A stretch of 64,000 bases of DNA from Sarcocystis neurona (taxonomy: Eukaryota; Apicomplexa; Conoidasida; Eucoccidiorida; Sarcocystidae), in the NCBI GenBank assembly GCA_000727475.1, contig KL647293.1:1-64000 (forward strand), written 5' to 3'. Position 1 is the stretch's first letter. Each line of letters opens with the position of its first letter. The notes beneath the pieces are model-generated. The model was not told the DNA's origin, ran no database searches, and was given only the letters and a program-made list of their open reading frames with translations. Position numbers and translations under genes: made by a program. Shown piece by piece: positions 22,401-34,131 of this stretch.

Positions 22401-25400
22401 TCTGGGAACGTGACGAAAAACCTGTCTGCTAAGAAGGCCTTGCACGGGAGCAACACCAAGTGCTGCACCATTTCTTCATTGTAGCAGAAAAGGCTTCCCC
22501 GTACTGGGGGAAAGCGGGCCATTGGTGGAGCAGCAAGTTCTGCCCTTTTTCTCTTCTTGGACGACGAAGGTGCCCCCTGTTCTTCTGGTTTTCTTCCGCC
22601 ACGCTGTTGCGCAGTAGCCGGATCACTGGCAGGCCGGAGAGGAACCGGTACCACAGATTCTGGATCCTTTCCTCCTTGATCGACTGCAGCCGTGTCTTGA
22701 TTGCCTTTGTGGTTGTCCATAAGTTCGTCTTTCTCAGCCAGCTTGGCCTCGTTTTGCCCCGCGCTTATCGTCTGCCTCTTCTGTTGCTGCTGCTGCGACT
22801 GCCGTGTCTCTTCCTCGTATTTGATTTGTTGTCCCTCATTTTTTTGCTGCGCCTGTTCCTCCTCTGTAATCCTCTGCTCCATCCTAGACGAGCCTGTAGA
22901 GTCGCCTTGGGTCCCTGCTGCAGCTTTGCCTCCACTACTTTGCTGGTCACCCTCACGCAAGCCACTGCTACTCTTATGGGCCTTTTCTTGGTGCTGCTTA
23001 CCGTCTTCAGTGTAAGTGTCTTCCTTTTTCGCCGCTGTTGGTGGTGTTCCTATCACTGCTTCGTCTTTCGCTGGTTCCATCACTTCTGTACCTTTGTCCG
23101 TCTTGATGAGCGCTTCTTTGCTTCCTAATGGTGCTAACGTCCTTGCGGATGCATTGCCATATACTTCCGGGGTCATTGTATTTCTTCTCTGCATCATGAT
23201 AGCTTTCCAGGTGGTGTACACATCTTCCAGGACAAGCTCCCCATACCATTCTTTATACTCCTCCCACCTTTCAGGAAACGGGCCTCCTGACCTCCGTCTG
23301 CATACCATTCCTACTACGTCGTGCACGTACCAGCATAGCGGCGTTGAGCTCATCAGCTGCAGTAGCCCTTTCCCACACCGCATTCCTTGCGGTCCATTTT
23401 CCTCTGCTACCGGAACCCCAGCACGGTAGTGTACGCCGCTGCCCCTCCTTCCCTCAGTCCCGCTGCCCCCTTGTGCTCGTTCGCTGCTGCTGGGGCGTCT
23501 GGCACCACCACTGTCGTTAGTTTTGCGGCTCCCTTGTTGGCGCTGCTGGTGTAGTAGGTGCTGCAGGCTCTGCAATTGCAGCAGCTGATTAACCTGTAAG
23601 AGTTCTTCCTCCATTCGTCTCTCGACGGACATCAGTGTCTGCTGTAGCCTACTACTCTTGCGCCTCGCTATGCCAGGACCAAGCCCTCCTCTCCCCATCC
23701 CTGCTTGTAACTTGCTGTGCACTGCATGGAACTGCAGCATCAATTGCTCCTGCTGCTGCAGCATTTCTGTTGCATCCCCTGCTCTCTCTGGTTGGCCCAG
23801 ACAACCACTAGACACACTCACGAACTCCGCGCGAGAGCACGCGAAATTTCCCAGCACTCGCAGATGCACCAGGTCGAAAGCCTCCTGCTCACAACGTAAT
23901 AGCATCTTCCATAGCTGCAGCCCTTCCTCCCAAAACCTGCTCCGCGTCGATACTGCCAACGCTGCCGACCGCTGTGGCCGTCGGTCATCTTCTTTAGCTG
24001 TTGTTTCGCCGTCAGGAGCGTCTGGGTTGCTGACCCCTGGATCCACAGCTTGCAGCAACTTCTCTCCCGCTGCTATCTCTGTGTCGCCATCATGTGCCGC
24101 GGGCCTTGTTACCCCTCTAGGGGACACCGGGTAGACAGAATCCCTCACTACGTCTGTGCCTGTCTCTGCTACCTCCTCCTTCACTACCTCCTCAGTTGTT
24201 GTGTCCACTCCTGCGACTGGTAGAAGCACTGTCGTCGCTGACGTCTCATTAGCAGGCACTGTGACGTCTTCTTCTCCCAAAGACTTCTCAGGGTCATCTT
24301 CTATACTCTCGCCTGTTGCAGCTGAATCGGCGCTACACGACATTTGCTTGACGGCTGCTTCATCGGCAGCAACTGCTTTTGTGAGCACGCCACGCGCAAA
24401 CGGCGAGGTATGCGGTCGACCTTCTTCAGCGCTTCCGTCTGCGGACAACCGAGGGGATACCCTTGGTCTTTCTTTCTCAGCATCTACCTCTCTCGCTGTC
24501 GTTCCTAAAGCGCGTTCCTCTCCCTCCTGCATTGCATCCGCCTCTGCATCCTCCTCTTCCTCCTCCGCAGCAGACCCCGAATCTATCGGTGTGGCCTCCG
24601 TCTGCGAATCAGGAGAGGATGAATTGCTCCCCTCCGCTCCTGAAGGTGAATAGTAGCGGCTGGGCGAAGCGGCAAGGGAGGAAATGGCTGAGGCGGCATC
24701 TTCCTCTTCCCCCGAGTTCGCTGCTACACCAGCAGGCGTTTCCTCCTCCTCCTCGCTATCTTCCTCCGCGCTTTCCTCCTGCTCAGCCACTTTCGACTGT
24801 TCAGTTGCGCTTGGCGGGGCAGGCTTGTCTGCTTTTCCGACGTCAGCTCCTGGCATGCATACGGCTGGTTGTGCTATTTGCGCTGCCCCTGCAGCCTGCG
24901 CTCCACCCGTTTGCTGTCCCTTCGCAGAAGAATGCCCAAGCGCCTCAACAACTTCCGCTGCTCCGATTGTCCCGTCGTAACCTTCACCGTGCCCTTTGCC
25001 TGCTCCCTGTACGACTCCCTTCTCTGCTTCTTCTTTTTCGAAGGTTTCATCCGTTGCCACCTCAGTGGCATCCTCTTCATCGCTGCTTTCTTCTATTTCG
25101 TCTTCGTTCTCCTCTTCGGAGGCTCCTTCCTCAGAAGCCTTCTCTTCAACCGCTTCCACATCTTCCGCTGGTCCCGCTGCAGGAACTGCGTCTTGAGATT
25201 GTCCTACTGCTGCTGCTGCTGCATGGCTTCCACCTGTTTCTGGATTGTCCTCCTCTTCAGGTTCATCCGGGTCCGATGATTCTTTTGAAATGTCGCTGCT
25301 CCCTTGTTCATTCCCCGGCGAAGACGCCTTCTGCGATGCAGCTGCTTCGGAAGTGCAGCTTCCGGAGTCTTCACCGTCTGCATACGCGACGGTAAGGCTT

Positions 25401-28177
25401 GGGTAATCTTCTGGAATCGCATTTTCCCGCACACCCTCGCCGGCTCGTCCAGTGACGCAGATTCTTCCTTCTTCGTTTGTCCTCCCCCCTCTTGCTCCTG
25501 AAAGTGCGTGAGCGGACTCTTCGTTTTTGCCTGCCTCTGCTGTCGCACCGCCTATCACTGACTGCCCTATATTGTCTCTGGCGGTTGTACCTGCGACTGT
25601 TTTTTTCTTCTTTCCGGTGTGATCAGCCGAGTCGTCCTTTGTCAAGTCTGCAGCAACCGTCTCGTTTCTTGCCTGTCCTCTTCCCTCCGGAGTAACCTTT
25701 TTGGCATCTTCTGCATCAGCTGCCACTGCTACTTCTTCTGGTGTTGCTGCTCGTGTGAATCCTAGCCGCCTTTTTTCGTCTGCTGCTTCTTCATCTGCCC
25801 CACCACCCGCTGTTCCACACTCCTCTAATCGATGTTCATCGTCGACTGCCTCCTCTTTCTTGCTCTTTTCCTTCCTCTTGTGTGTTCCTCGTTCTACTCT
25901 CTTTGCTGCCACTAAGCCGGCAGCTGCTGTTCCGCCTGTTGGTGCTGCTGCTAAAACGGACCCCTTACCATGCATTCTAGTGGCTATTATTTCCTCTGTA
26001 TGTTTCGCAGCTGCCGCGCCTTTTCTAGGATGTTCGTCGATCGGTGTTGCTGCTGCTGCTGCCACATCTCTTGGAGTTTCTGATGTTTTTGCAGTTGTCG
26101 GGCCTTTCCCGTGTCCCTCCACTGGAGCTGCGGTTACCGCCACATTTGAAGTTGTCGCAGTGACAAATTTCCCAAGCACTTTTCCGTCGCTGCGTGGCAC
26201 CTCTTGCAGCGTCCTACTTGCTTCGCTTGTCCCTTGCAATCTCGTCTTTGATGTTTCCGGTACATCCCCCACACACACACCGCCTGATGCACTAGAAGGC
26301 ACCACCGCAGTTGATCTTGCTGCTATCTCTACTGCTACTCGTGCCTTCTCTCCCGCTGGATACGGCGCGGTTGTTGTTCCTGGCATTGCAACAGTTTTTC
26401 TACCACTCACTTCGCCTTCTTTACCTCCTTTCTGCATCGGTAGGTCTGCAGCAGCCGCCCGCAGTATGCCCCCTCCTGTTGCAGCTACTTTGACCCGCCT
26501 CCGAGCTGTTACTTTGCGAGGAGCTTCAAAAGCTCCGCCATCCCCCGCAGCCTTCTTCACTATTCCTTCTTGACCATCATACGCAGGTTCCGTCTCTTCC
26601 CGTTGTGCTACTGTTGTCTTTGTTAAAACGCCTTCTGTCCGATTTCCCAGTGCTATTGCGGCTTCTTGAATTCCTGCTGGGGAAGCAGCCTCTCTGCCTC
26701 CTGCTGATATCTGTTCTGCTTTTTTCCCTCTTGCCACTCCAGTTGTCCCGTGCGCCATCGGTGGCGGCGACTTGCTCCTTGGAAACTGCGCTGCTGCTGC
26801 TCCTGAAAGTGGAGATGCTTCGCCAGAAACCTCCCTTTTCTGGAGCATTTGGGCTGAGTACTTTTCCTTTGCTGCCTCTGCCATCCTTTTTGCCACTACT
26901 TTCGCTTCAGCGTCGCCAGATATCACTGGAGCGGCTGTGTCTGGAGCCCTTCCAGATGTGTTTTCTTCAGCTGCTGGAGCTTCAAGCTCTCCGGAAGAAC
27001 TTTGTACTGGAGTGAATGCATGATTTGTAGACACTGTGTTTTCACTAGATCCCATAGTTGTCGTTTGTGCTACACCTCGCTCGGCGGACGACGGTGGTAC
27101 TGTCTCCGCCGTAGTTCCGCTAGGGATTGTGTCCGCGGTTAGAAACGGTGATGCAACAGAAGGAGCAGCGGCCCTCTTTGTTGCTTTTGCTTGTTGCCCC
27201 TTCTTTTTGGAACACTGCTCTTGCAGTGCTGCTGCGGCTGCTGCAGCTGCTTTGGGAAGCGGAGGCAGGGGAAGCAGTTCCTTTTTCTTTGGGCCTAGAA
27301 GCAATGCGGTGGTAACAGCGGGTGCAGGTGGGAGAAGTGCCGTATCTATTGAGAGTTTGCTAGGCGTAACGCTCGTGCTGCTACTTGAAGTAGGTGCTGT
27401 TATCTTTCGGCTTCTCTCTGCGCTGCTTCGACCGCTGCTGCTGTGTCTGCTGTTGCGCGCGCTGCTTTCATGACTGCTACTACGGCTGCTTCGTTCATTC
27501 CTGCTGCTGCTCCTAGAGCGCTTGCTACTCCGCTTTGTTTCGGAAACGTCTCTTCCCCCCGTAGTGCTGCCACCACTGCCAGTACGACCGCTAACGCTTT
27601 TCTTGTTGCTGCTTGAGGGTGGGCTGCTGGTTTTCCCTTCTTCAGCCTCGGCTTCCCTCCATCTTTTCTTGGTGCTACTGCTGCCTTCCCGCTTGCTTCG
27701 GTCTTTCGCACCCCCGTGTCCAGAGCCGCTGCTGCTGCTCTTAGTGCCCTTTTTCGCCTTAGTCTTCTGCCGAACCTCTTTGCTGGCACTACCGCTGCTG
27801 CTGTGCTGCTCAACGCTTGGACCATGACGCTCTGCTGGCCCCTCTACTTCACCTTGATGAATCCGTGTACGGCGAGCGTGACTATGGCTATCTCTACGAC
27901 TACTGCTCCGGCTGTGCTCCTTGTGGCCGCTACTATTGCTCCTCTTCTTGCTTTGCTTATGTCCCCCGCTGCCCTTGTGCAGCTTGCTGTGATGTCCTCG
28001 GTGCTCTTGCTCAACACAAGTTCCTTCACGATGTTTTGCCTCTAATACTGCCGTCACCCGCTCAGTAGAGCCACCGTGCACCCCTTCTGCATGCGTTCCC
28101 TTTTCGTTGGCTTTCTCCATCTTTGCCGTCTCGCTTCTCAAAGTGACACTGGCTGCCTCTGTGCCTGCTTTGAGCAT
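19495..28177 (-). CDS. RS-rich giant with cysteine-type RNA 5'-phosphatase domain (two exons)
   Basis: Exon 1 is 28177-21599 (2193 codons) and exon 2 is 20235-19495 (246 codons plus TAG). The intron 21598-20236 is phase 0, GTAACG to CCCAG. The start is the first ATG after an in-frame TAA. Joining the exons places VAVINLCMTERYY and DLRAQ directly before GIESYWLKVDGSGELPT, as in the RNA triphosphatase domain of metazoan capping enzymes and DUSP11/PIR1. Exon 2 carries the P-loop HCTNGVNRTG (catalytic Cys about 2354, Arg about 2360), then ALKTFADARG. A segment at about 1905-1930 (LLPCKAFLADRFFVTF) resembles the start of that fold. About 220 low-complexity residues separate it from VAVINL, and about 110 more precede the P-loop. 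Residues 65-260 are RS-rich as in splicing factors, then come Ala/Thr-rich and acidic stretches (about 965-1210). Less repetitive islands lie at about 1405-1450 and 1610-1665. No guanylyltransferase domain follows. Known relatives remove 5' gamma/beta phosphates from RNA. A nuclear location is inferred. Confidence 0.82.
20236..21598 (-). other. 1.36-kb intron splitting the phosphatase domain
   Basis: On the minus strand it begins GTAACG at 21598 and ends with a pyrimidine-rich tract and CCCAG at 20236, in phase 0. Its donor-proximal half holds a TATA/CACA-rich stretch (about 21.29-21.43 kb). A short open frame starting at 20487 lies inside and runs on into exon 2. It contributes nothing that the family alignment needs, so I treat it as intronic. 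A skipped microexon cannot be excluded. Confidence 0.75.
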
Positions 28178-30459
28178 CTTACGCAGTTAAATCTGTTCTT
28201 GCGTGCGTCTCTCTTGCAATACTAACAGCCACTGCCGCTGTTGACTCTTGTTTGCTGCTATGAAGCTTCTGCTGCAGCGGCTCCCTGCAGCTCCTTAAAC
28301 CAAGGCTTCGGGATGTTTAGTATAATTGCAGGTGGTCTTCCTGCACATTGGCTGCAACGTCTGTAATGGACTTCTCCGTTCTCCACTCATTTTGCTCGTG
28401 CACTTGTCCTATGTTGCGTAATTTGATTCCCACATCCTGTTTTGCTAGTCTGCACACACCGGACAAGCCGAGAAGGCCAGCGTCTGCAGTGGATCGTCAC
28501 TTTGATATCACTATTTCTTTATATGCAATGATGTTGCCGGCTAATTGACTGTTTTTCTGTTGGCCTCAGCTAGCTCTCCGACACCTGACGATGCTGAAAC
28601 TGCGTGTCCCGCTGACCGCTAACTATTTCGTCCGACTGTGATTGGAATTAATTCTTGTGGACACAACAGGACAATGTCCATTTCCTTTCTTTCCCTGAAT
28701 GCCTGTGAAGACTTCTTTTACATCAGAGAATATTGATGGACTCCCGGCAAATCAAGAGGAAGAAAAGTAACCTTTGTGCGTACTCGTTGCTGATAACCAG
28801 TGCTTAGAAATTACTCACGCCATTGTGAGTTTTTTATCTATGCTGCAATATAAAGCTCCTGTTGTAGCTTTGAACAATGCAGTCAATCGATGTCGTATCC
28901 CACGTCGGTACGCAAACTCTGACGCGTGCGTTCGCACGCTTGAAGACGACTACCTCTGACCAAGAGGGGTGGCTTCTTGGGTACCGTCCAGTACTGGAAC
29001 AATGCACAGTTTTCCTTGCTAACTGACAAAGAATGATGGTGACCCTGAACTCTACAGCCACCTCCATGAACATGGAGACTGTAACAGATGCACAAAAGAA
29101 CGTCTGGCACTGCACCCACTACAGGACGCATTGTTACCGGTGTGTCACCAAAGAGTTCTCTGCGCACAACCCTTTCCTAGCGGCCACTTAATTAGTTGAA
29201 AACGTAATCTCCAGCAGAGTTGTCTGTGACTGGTGGGTATCCTTGTTGCGACGTTGGTGTTCAAGGCATCTGACCAAGGATTCACGTGCTGTGTTCTGCC
29301 AAGCATCTGACGCAGTCGCACAGTGACAAGAAGGCCGTTACCGCCGGAAATTCTGTCTCTACGTAGCACTGCCTTGGTAGCACTGCTTAATAAATCCGCC
29401 CTTACGGCTCCAACCTGGCTCCGAATCTGCTGCTTAATTCTTGCATTCCTAACCTCCAACAATGTGTACTTTGCAAGGTTGAACGACCCTCCCTTTTACG
29501 CGGGTCGGTGGGTACAAGAGTACGTTACACGCAGTGACACAGGACTTTTTATGTTGCTTCGTGGACATAAACTGAACCGTAAAACGACTGTGACTCCTTT
29601 TCTGCTGAAACTGTTGTTTCTTCAACAGGTGTTACAGGAAATCGTCTGTTATAGTTATGCGAGTGAATTAACTATAACACTGCAAGAGGCTGCGGCGCCT
29701 ACAAGTTAGTTGCACACAGATGATTAGTTCACTCAAAGGAGACAAAAGTATACCTATTCGTAACTTGCCTGGATACGTATCATTGGAGTTCTACTTCGAC
29801 CTCTGCGAAGATTTTCACGCAGGCATTGAGAAATACATTTACACACCTCACGCATCTGTGATTCACTTTTGTAATACACACACAACCTAAGGGGAACCAG
29901 CAGGCCCCCGCGGTGTATCATATTCTGAGACTGTCTCTATTAACATTTTGCAGGTACCTCGGCTGTGCTGGACCTGCCCACGCAGCCTCATCGCCTGCTT
30001 CGTGGCCAAAATCCACCACACTGCAGATATCCATCCGCCTGCATGTACATGGGTACCGTCTACCGTAAAGCGTTCAAAGGCGGTCGGGTTCAGCAAGCGG
30101 AAACAAATCGGCTCCTTCTACAAACTATTAGTAATTCCGGCAGCGACCCTCTGAGACGTGTTTCTGCAGCTTCGTGTTTCTCAAAGGACTGTGTACCGCG
30201 GCCGCGATACTTAGCTATACGTAATTTTTGTACATTAGAAGGGCCCTACGCAGCACGCACCTCGCATTTAACTGCTCAACTGCATCACGATGGATAAAAG
30301 ACAAGATTCTTACACTTCTCCAGCTCACATCATCAAGGAGTGGACAGAGGTACTCTACGAAGACGTGACGTGACTATCCCACCACGCCATCGTGGAACCG
30401 TGACGTACAGTACACATACAGCATTTTTACGCGCCTAAATTATTCCCCAACTGCATCGT

Positions 30460-31197
30460 ATGAACGTACCATTTGAATCCGTGAAGATGGCAGCGCTTTC
30501 TCCGACCACGGCGACAACATTCACAAATGAGATGCATAGCGGCGGCGGTGGTGACGGCGTTCCGCTGCAAGACAACATAACGGAAGCGTTCACAGATTTC
30601 TGGAATCCGACCCGCTGCTGCTATGCGCCGGTTTCAAGAGGAACTCTTCAATTAGTGCTGTGGTGCTACTACGGTACTGTTGCTGTCATCTACCTACTTC
30701 TACTGAGACGGCAAGTAGTAGCAGTTGCAAGTCAGAGCTGCCGGACTCTTTGCCCCTGCGTTCACTTCCTAGGTCCGGCTGCGACCTCCCGGACGACGGT
30801 ACTCCCCGCGGACTTCTACTACGAAGACTTGGTATTGTGCAGTTCAACAAACAACGAAAAACAGAGAGCGTGTTTACGGAGTCTCGGTAGCGATTGCCTG
30901 CGAGCTAGTCACCGTGAACTGCTCCATGAGCGGACACGCAAAATACGCAGAATAAACAGTTGCAGCGCAGGTATCTTCGGTGCTGCTCTTGCCCCTTCAA
31001 CTGTACCTGTTGTTTCTCTCGCATTGGCGTTCGTGTCTATGGTTGTCGTGTGTACTGCTGCTGGAACCCGTCTTCGCAGGCGGGAACACACTCAACCTAG
31101 TCACATATACATATATCATAAGGGATCAACACGTGCTGCTAGCCCGTCCAGTGAAGTCACTGCAGTGCATCGTCCACCAACGGGACAACAAGTATGA
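30460..31197 (+). CDS. Unrecognised ORF with two hydrophobic segments
   Basis: A 245-codon plus-strand frame starting MNVPFESVKM. It has a Gly-rich patch near residue 28 and two hydrophobic stretches that could be membrane spans: about residues 66-84 (LVLWCYYGTVAVIYLLLL) and about 183-202 (STVPVVSLALAFVSMVVV). No family motif is recognised. Overlapping frames on other strands are also open, there is no conserved neighbour, and the last 40 codons look like non-coding repeat. It may be chance, an exon, or decayed sequence. Confidence 0.2.
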   Translation: MNVPFESVKMAALSPTTATTFTNEMHSGGGGDGVPLQDNITEAFTDFWNPTRCCYAPVSRGTLQLVLWCYYGTVAVIYLLLLRRQVVAVASQSCRTLCPCVHFLGPAATSRTTVLPADFYYEDLVLCSSTNNEKQRACLRSLGSDCLRASHRELLHERTRKIRRINSCSAGIFGAALAPSTVPVVSLALAFVSMVVVCTAAGTRLRRREHTQPSHIYIYHKGSTRAASPSSEVTAVHRPPTGQQV

Positions 31198-32787
31198 CCG
31201 TAAGGTGGTGTAAAAAAGGGTGTATAATCAACGCAGGAGCTGCGGTCATCGGATGTACGCGACGGAGCTTCTACGCCGCTGAATCATCTCTTGGAGAGAA
31301 CTGCACCAGGATGCACAACGACCAGTCAAAGAGCACGCGGAGTGCAGACATTGACTTGCCGAGTGATGTGCTATCAGAACAGCAAATGCTCAGCAAACGG
31401 TGGTGGAGTGCATGGCCCAGAGAAAGTCGGAAATTCTTCGCCGTTTGATTAAAGTACGGCGCACGTCGTTTACGCTCGCCATTTGCACGATAAGCCCCCA
31501 CTGACCAAGCGAGGATCGATGAAGTGAAACACAGTGGTGTGCGGCATTGACTACTTCGCAAGCGTATGACAAAGCTGCCCGTGCTGGTGCCAAGCCGCCG
31601 CTCCACGACTTCTACTTATCTATTGACGTGGCTGCGCTCGATCCAGGAGAACCGCCATTGGTGCATAGGCTGGAAATGCTGAAATTCCTGCCACTGTAAA
31701 CATTTGGTGACGCAGCAGCAGATCCAGCTTTGGATCGAAGCTTCTGGACCGACTATGTAGCGGTAACCACCCGACAGGGCCACTTATGGGCGGCCTCAAC
31801 TGCACGTTATCAGTGACGTGAAACGGACTACTGTTGAACCAACATCCGAGAGAATCAGGCCAGATGTGCGAAAGACAGCATCCAAACGTGGAGGTGTAAT
31901 GGTGACAGGTACGACGTATTCCAGCAGCTGGTGTGCACCTGGCAACGGGGGGCTACCGTCGCAGGCTTCTGCTCTCGGTAACGCAAGAAAAACATGCTTT
32001 TCGCTTCGAGGATCGCAGCAGGCGCTGCCCCCGACTTCCGGGTGCCGAAGAATCCACAGCAAAAACACAGCGTGATGAGCACATGACATGGCCTTCTCTA
32101 GATCTTTTACATTCAGTGCGTGGGTAGTGCCCCCGCCCATTTCCGGAAACAGTCAGTCCCGTGAGCGTATGGATATGCGAAGGCAACACTACATGCCACA
32201 GAGCTCACAAGCGGAGCTCAACGAATGACCAGCTGCTCAGATCTCCAAAGTCTGAACAGTGTTCGCCGTAAGTGTTCGTTTGGCCCTGATTCTATCGTAC
32301 TGGCGTGCCTCAGCATCTGCAACATCTGCTTGTTCCGCCTGTTTTGCTCTTCCGCAGCGTAAGGGCAGCTAATGAACTACATACAGTCTTAGCCGGTACG
32401 CGAAGCAAGAGATCGTGGCCACTGACAACAAATTTGTCAGTCATCTGGGTCAAAGGCCATTCCTCACTCATGAGCAGCGACAAGTACATAGCTAACAGTA
32501 CCTGGAGGCACCTTCCACGATTCGCTGGTCAGATGGCGCGGCCCTGCAGACTTCAGGTGCTCTCGTCACACGCTGCCAGCCTGCGCAGTGCTGTAAAGGG
32601 ATGCAAATTTACGAGGAATAGTGCGACGCTGCGCGACACCAGTTGTAGTTTGGCGAAATTGATGCTTCATTTCGCGTCCAAACACATAGCGCACAAAGAA
32701 CAGTAGCCCTGGGGCATCGGCCCCCCGCTACGGGTGCGCATCCTGATGTTTTCGTTTCCGAACGTCGTACCCTTTACAGCCGCGACC

Positions 32788-32806
32788 GGGGGGGGGGGGG
32801 GGGGGG
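32788..32806. repeat. Homopolymer run of 19 G
   Basis: An uninterrupted run of 19 G on the plus strand between CGACC and CAAAAG. The true length is prone to sequencing and assembly error. Confidence 0.9.
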
Positions 32807-33252
32807 CAAAAGTTCGCCGCACAAGCTGAATGTGCTACCGCCCCTACTGCAGTTCCGGTGGGGCAGGAACAACGGACACAGGGCTGCTAAGTGCGACAGA
32901 AACGGCCTCCACACCGAAAGCAGAACGAAGCAGGGCGAAGCGCTACAAGAGAGAAGCAAACACACGCCGGGCGCAATAGAGCACCTTGCTGTTTCATGTG
33001 ATGCAAACGCGGTAGCGTATTATGGGACAAGCAGAACACACGCCTGGTAGGACCTTTGAAGGACGTATTCGCCAGCAGGAGAGCTATTCCATAGGAGCTG
33101 CTGGCAGCATGGAATTTCGGGTGCATTGCAAATGAACTCGACCAATGAGTATCTGTTGCAGCAACCGAAACCAACACCGCTGTTAGCCCTGCAGGGCGTC
33201 CGACCAAACACAAAAGTTCTACCAAACGACGACCACAGAGAAATGATTCGCC

Positions 33253-34131
33253 TCAAACGTGTGTGAAGCAACGCATTACCTCGTCCGTTTGAAAATGAAC
33301 ACCGCCGAATGGGCTGTGTCGATCGGAAGATTGCCATCTCGCAAACCGACCACAAACATCCATCGTGTCTAGGACGTCAACAGAAGTAGACACGGGACCA
33401 CCCTCACCAACGATCAGTACAGCTATGATCCCACCACTACACCTATGATGTCCCAAATATCCTTCTTTTTCTCCTCCACCCCCAATTGCTACGTGATTCC
33501 TATTCCGAGCCGCGTACGCCAGGTGGTGGCCGCGCGTCGCCGGAAACGCTGGTGCAGCGGCCACTGTGCCGGCACTGGCGACGTCCTGAACGTCATGTGA
33601 TAGTGCTGAAGTCAGTCCTGCTGGTCTCAGATAGCTGCTCCTCCTGTCTCCTGACCCTGCGATAGCACTGATCCTGGAAGTGTTGTTGGTGGCGGCGCCG
33701 TTCACGTCCTTCTGCACTCTCGTGATGCGAACGGTGCTCCCTGATACTGACCCACTGGCGCCATATGTAGTTGCTTCAAGTGTCCTGTTTCTTGAGACAC
33801 GGGGGTGTGTCCGGACTGCGTCTCTGTGGTGACATTGCCACCATTCCTTCTGCGGACCCATAGCCGGAGCCGCTATGGCAGCTGCATCAAGTCCGCACCC
33901 TGCTATTCTTTTCGTCGCGCGCAAGCGCTGCTGTCTTTGCAAGGAGCTCCACTGCGAGGGAATCACCGGTTTCCACCTCGCGTACTCCAACTGCCACAGA
34001 ACACCGGATCTTCCGCAGGAAATGCACACCCTACGCGTGTCTGGTGCACTACCTCCACGCCTTTTAGACCTCCTTCGCTGCTGCTTTCCGTGTTGTATTC
34101 TTACAGCGTGTGCTGATGCTGCCGCTTTCAC
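33253..34131 (-). CDS. Unrecognised 292-codon ORF
   Basis: Minus-strand frame starting MKAAASAHAV and ending DEVMRCFTHV. It is Arg/Ser/Ala-rich with one CxxC pair (CISCGRS) near residue 37 and a Gly run near 221. There is no recognisable domain. It lies in CTG-rich DNA, where antisense CAG codons readily give open frames, so a chance frame is likely. A short exon within it cannot be ruled out. Confidence 0.15.
   Translation of the reverse strand: MKAAASAHAVRIQHGKQQRRRSKRRGGSAPDTRRVCISCGRSGVLWQLEYARWKPVIPSQWSSLQRQQRLRATKRIAGCGLDAAAIAAPAMGPQKEWWQCHHRDAVRTHPRVSRNRTLEATTYGASGSVSGSTVRITRVQKDVNGAATNNTSRISAIAGSGDRRSSYLRPAGLTSALSHDVQDVASAGTVAAAPAFPATRGHHLAYAARNRNHVAIGGGGEKEGYLGHHRCSGGIIAVLIVGEGGPVSTSVDVLDTMDVCGRFARWQSSDRHSPFGGVHFQTDEVMRCFTHV

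Noticed and set aside
24463..26573. Long plus-strand frames (290-310 codons) opposite the phosphatase giant
   Set aside because: Antisense shadows of Ala/Glu/Ser-rich coding. Composition is Pro/Leu/Ser-rich and without domains.
31200..33300. Possible decayed retrotransposon pol
   Set aside because: A few phrases looked vaguely polymerase- or integrase-like in shifting frames. No reverse-transcriptase or integrase motif, LTR or primer site could be found.
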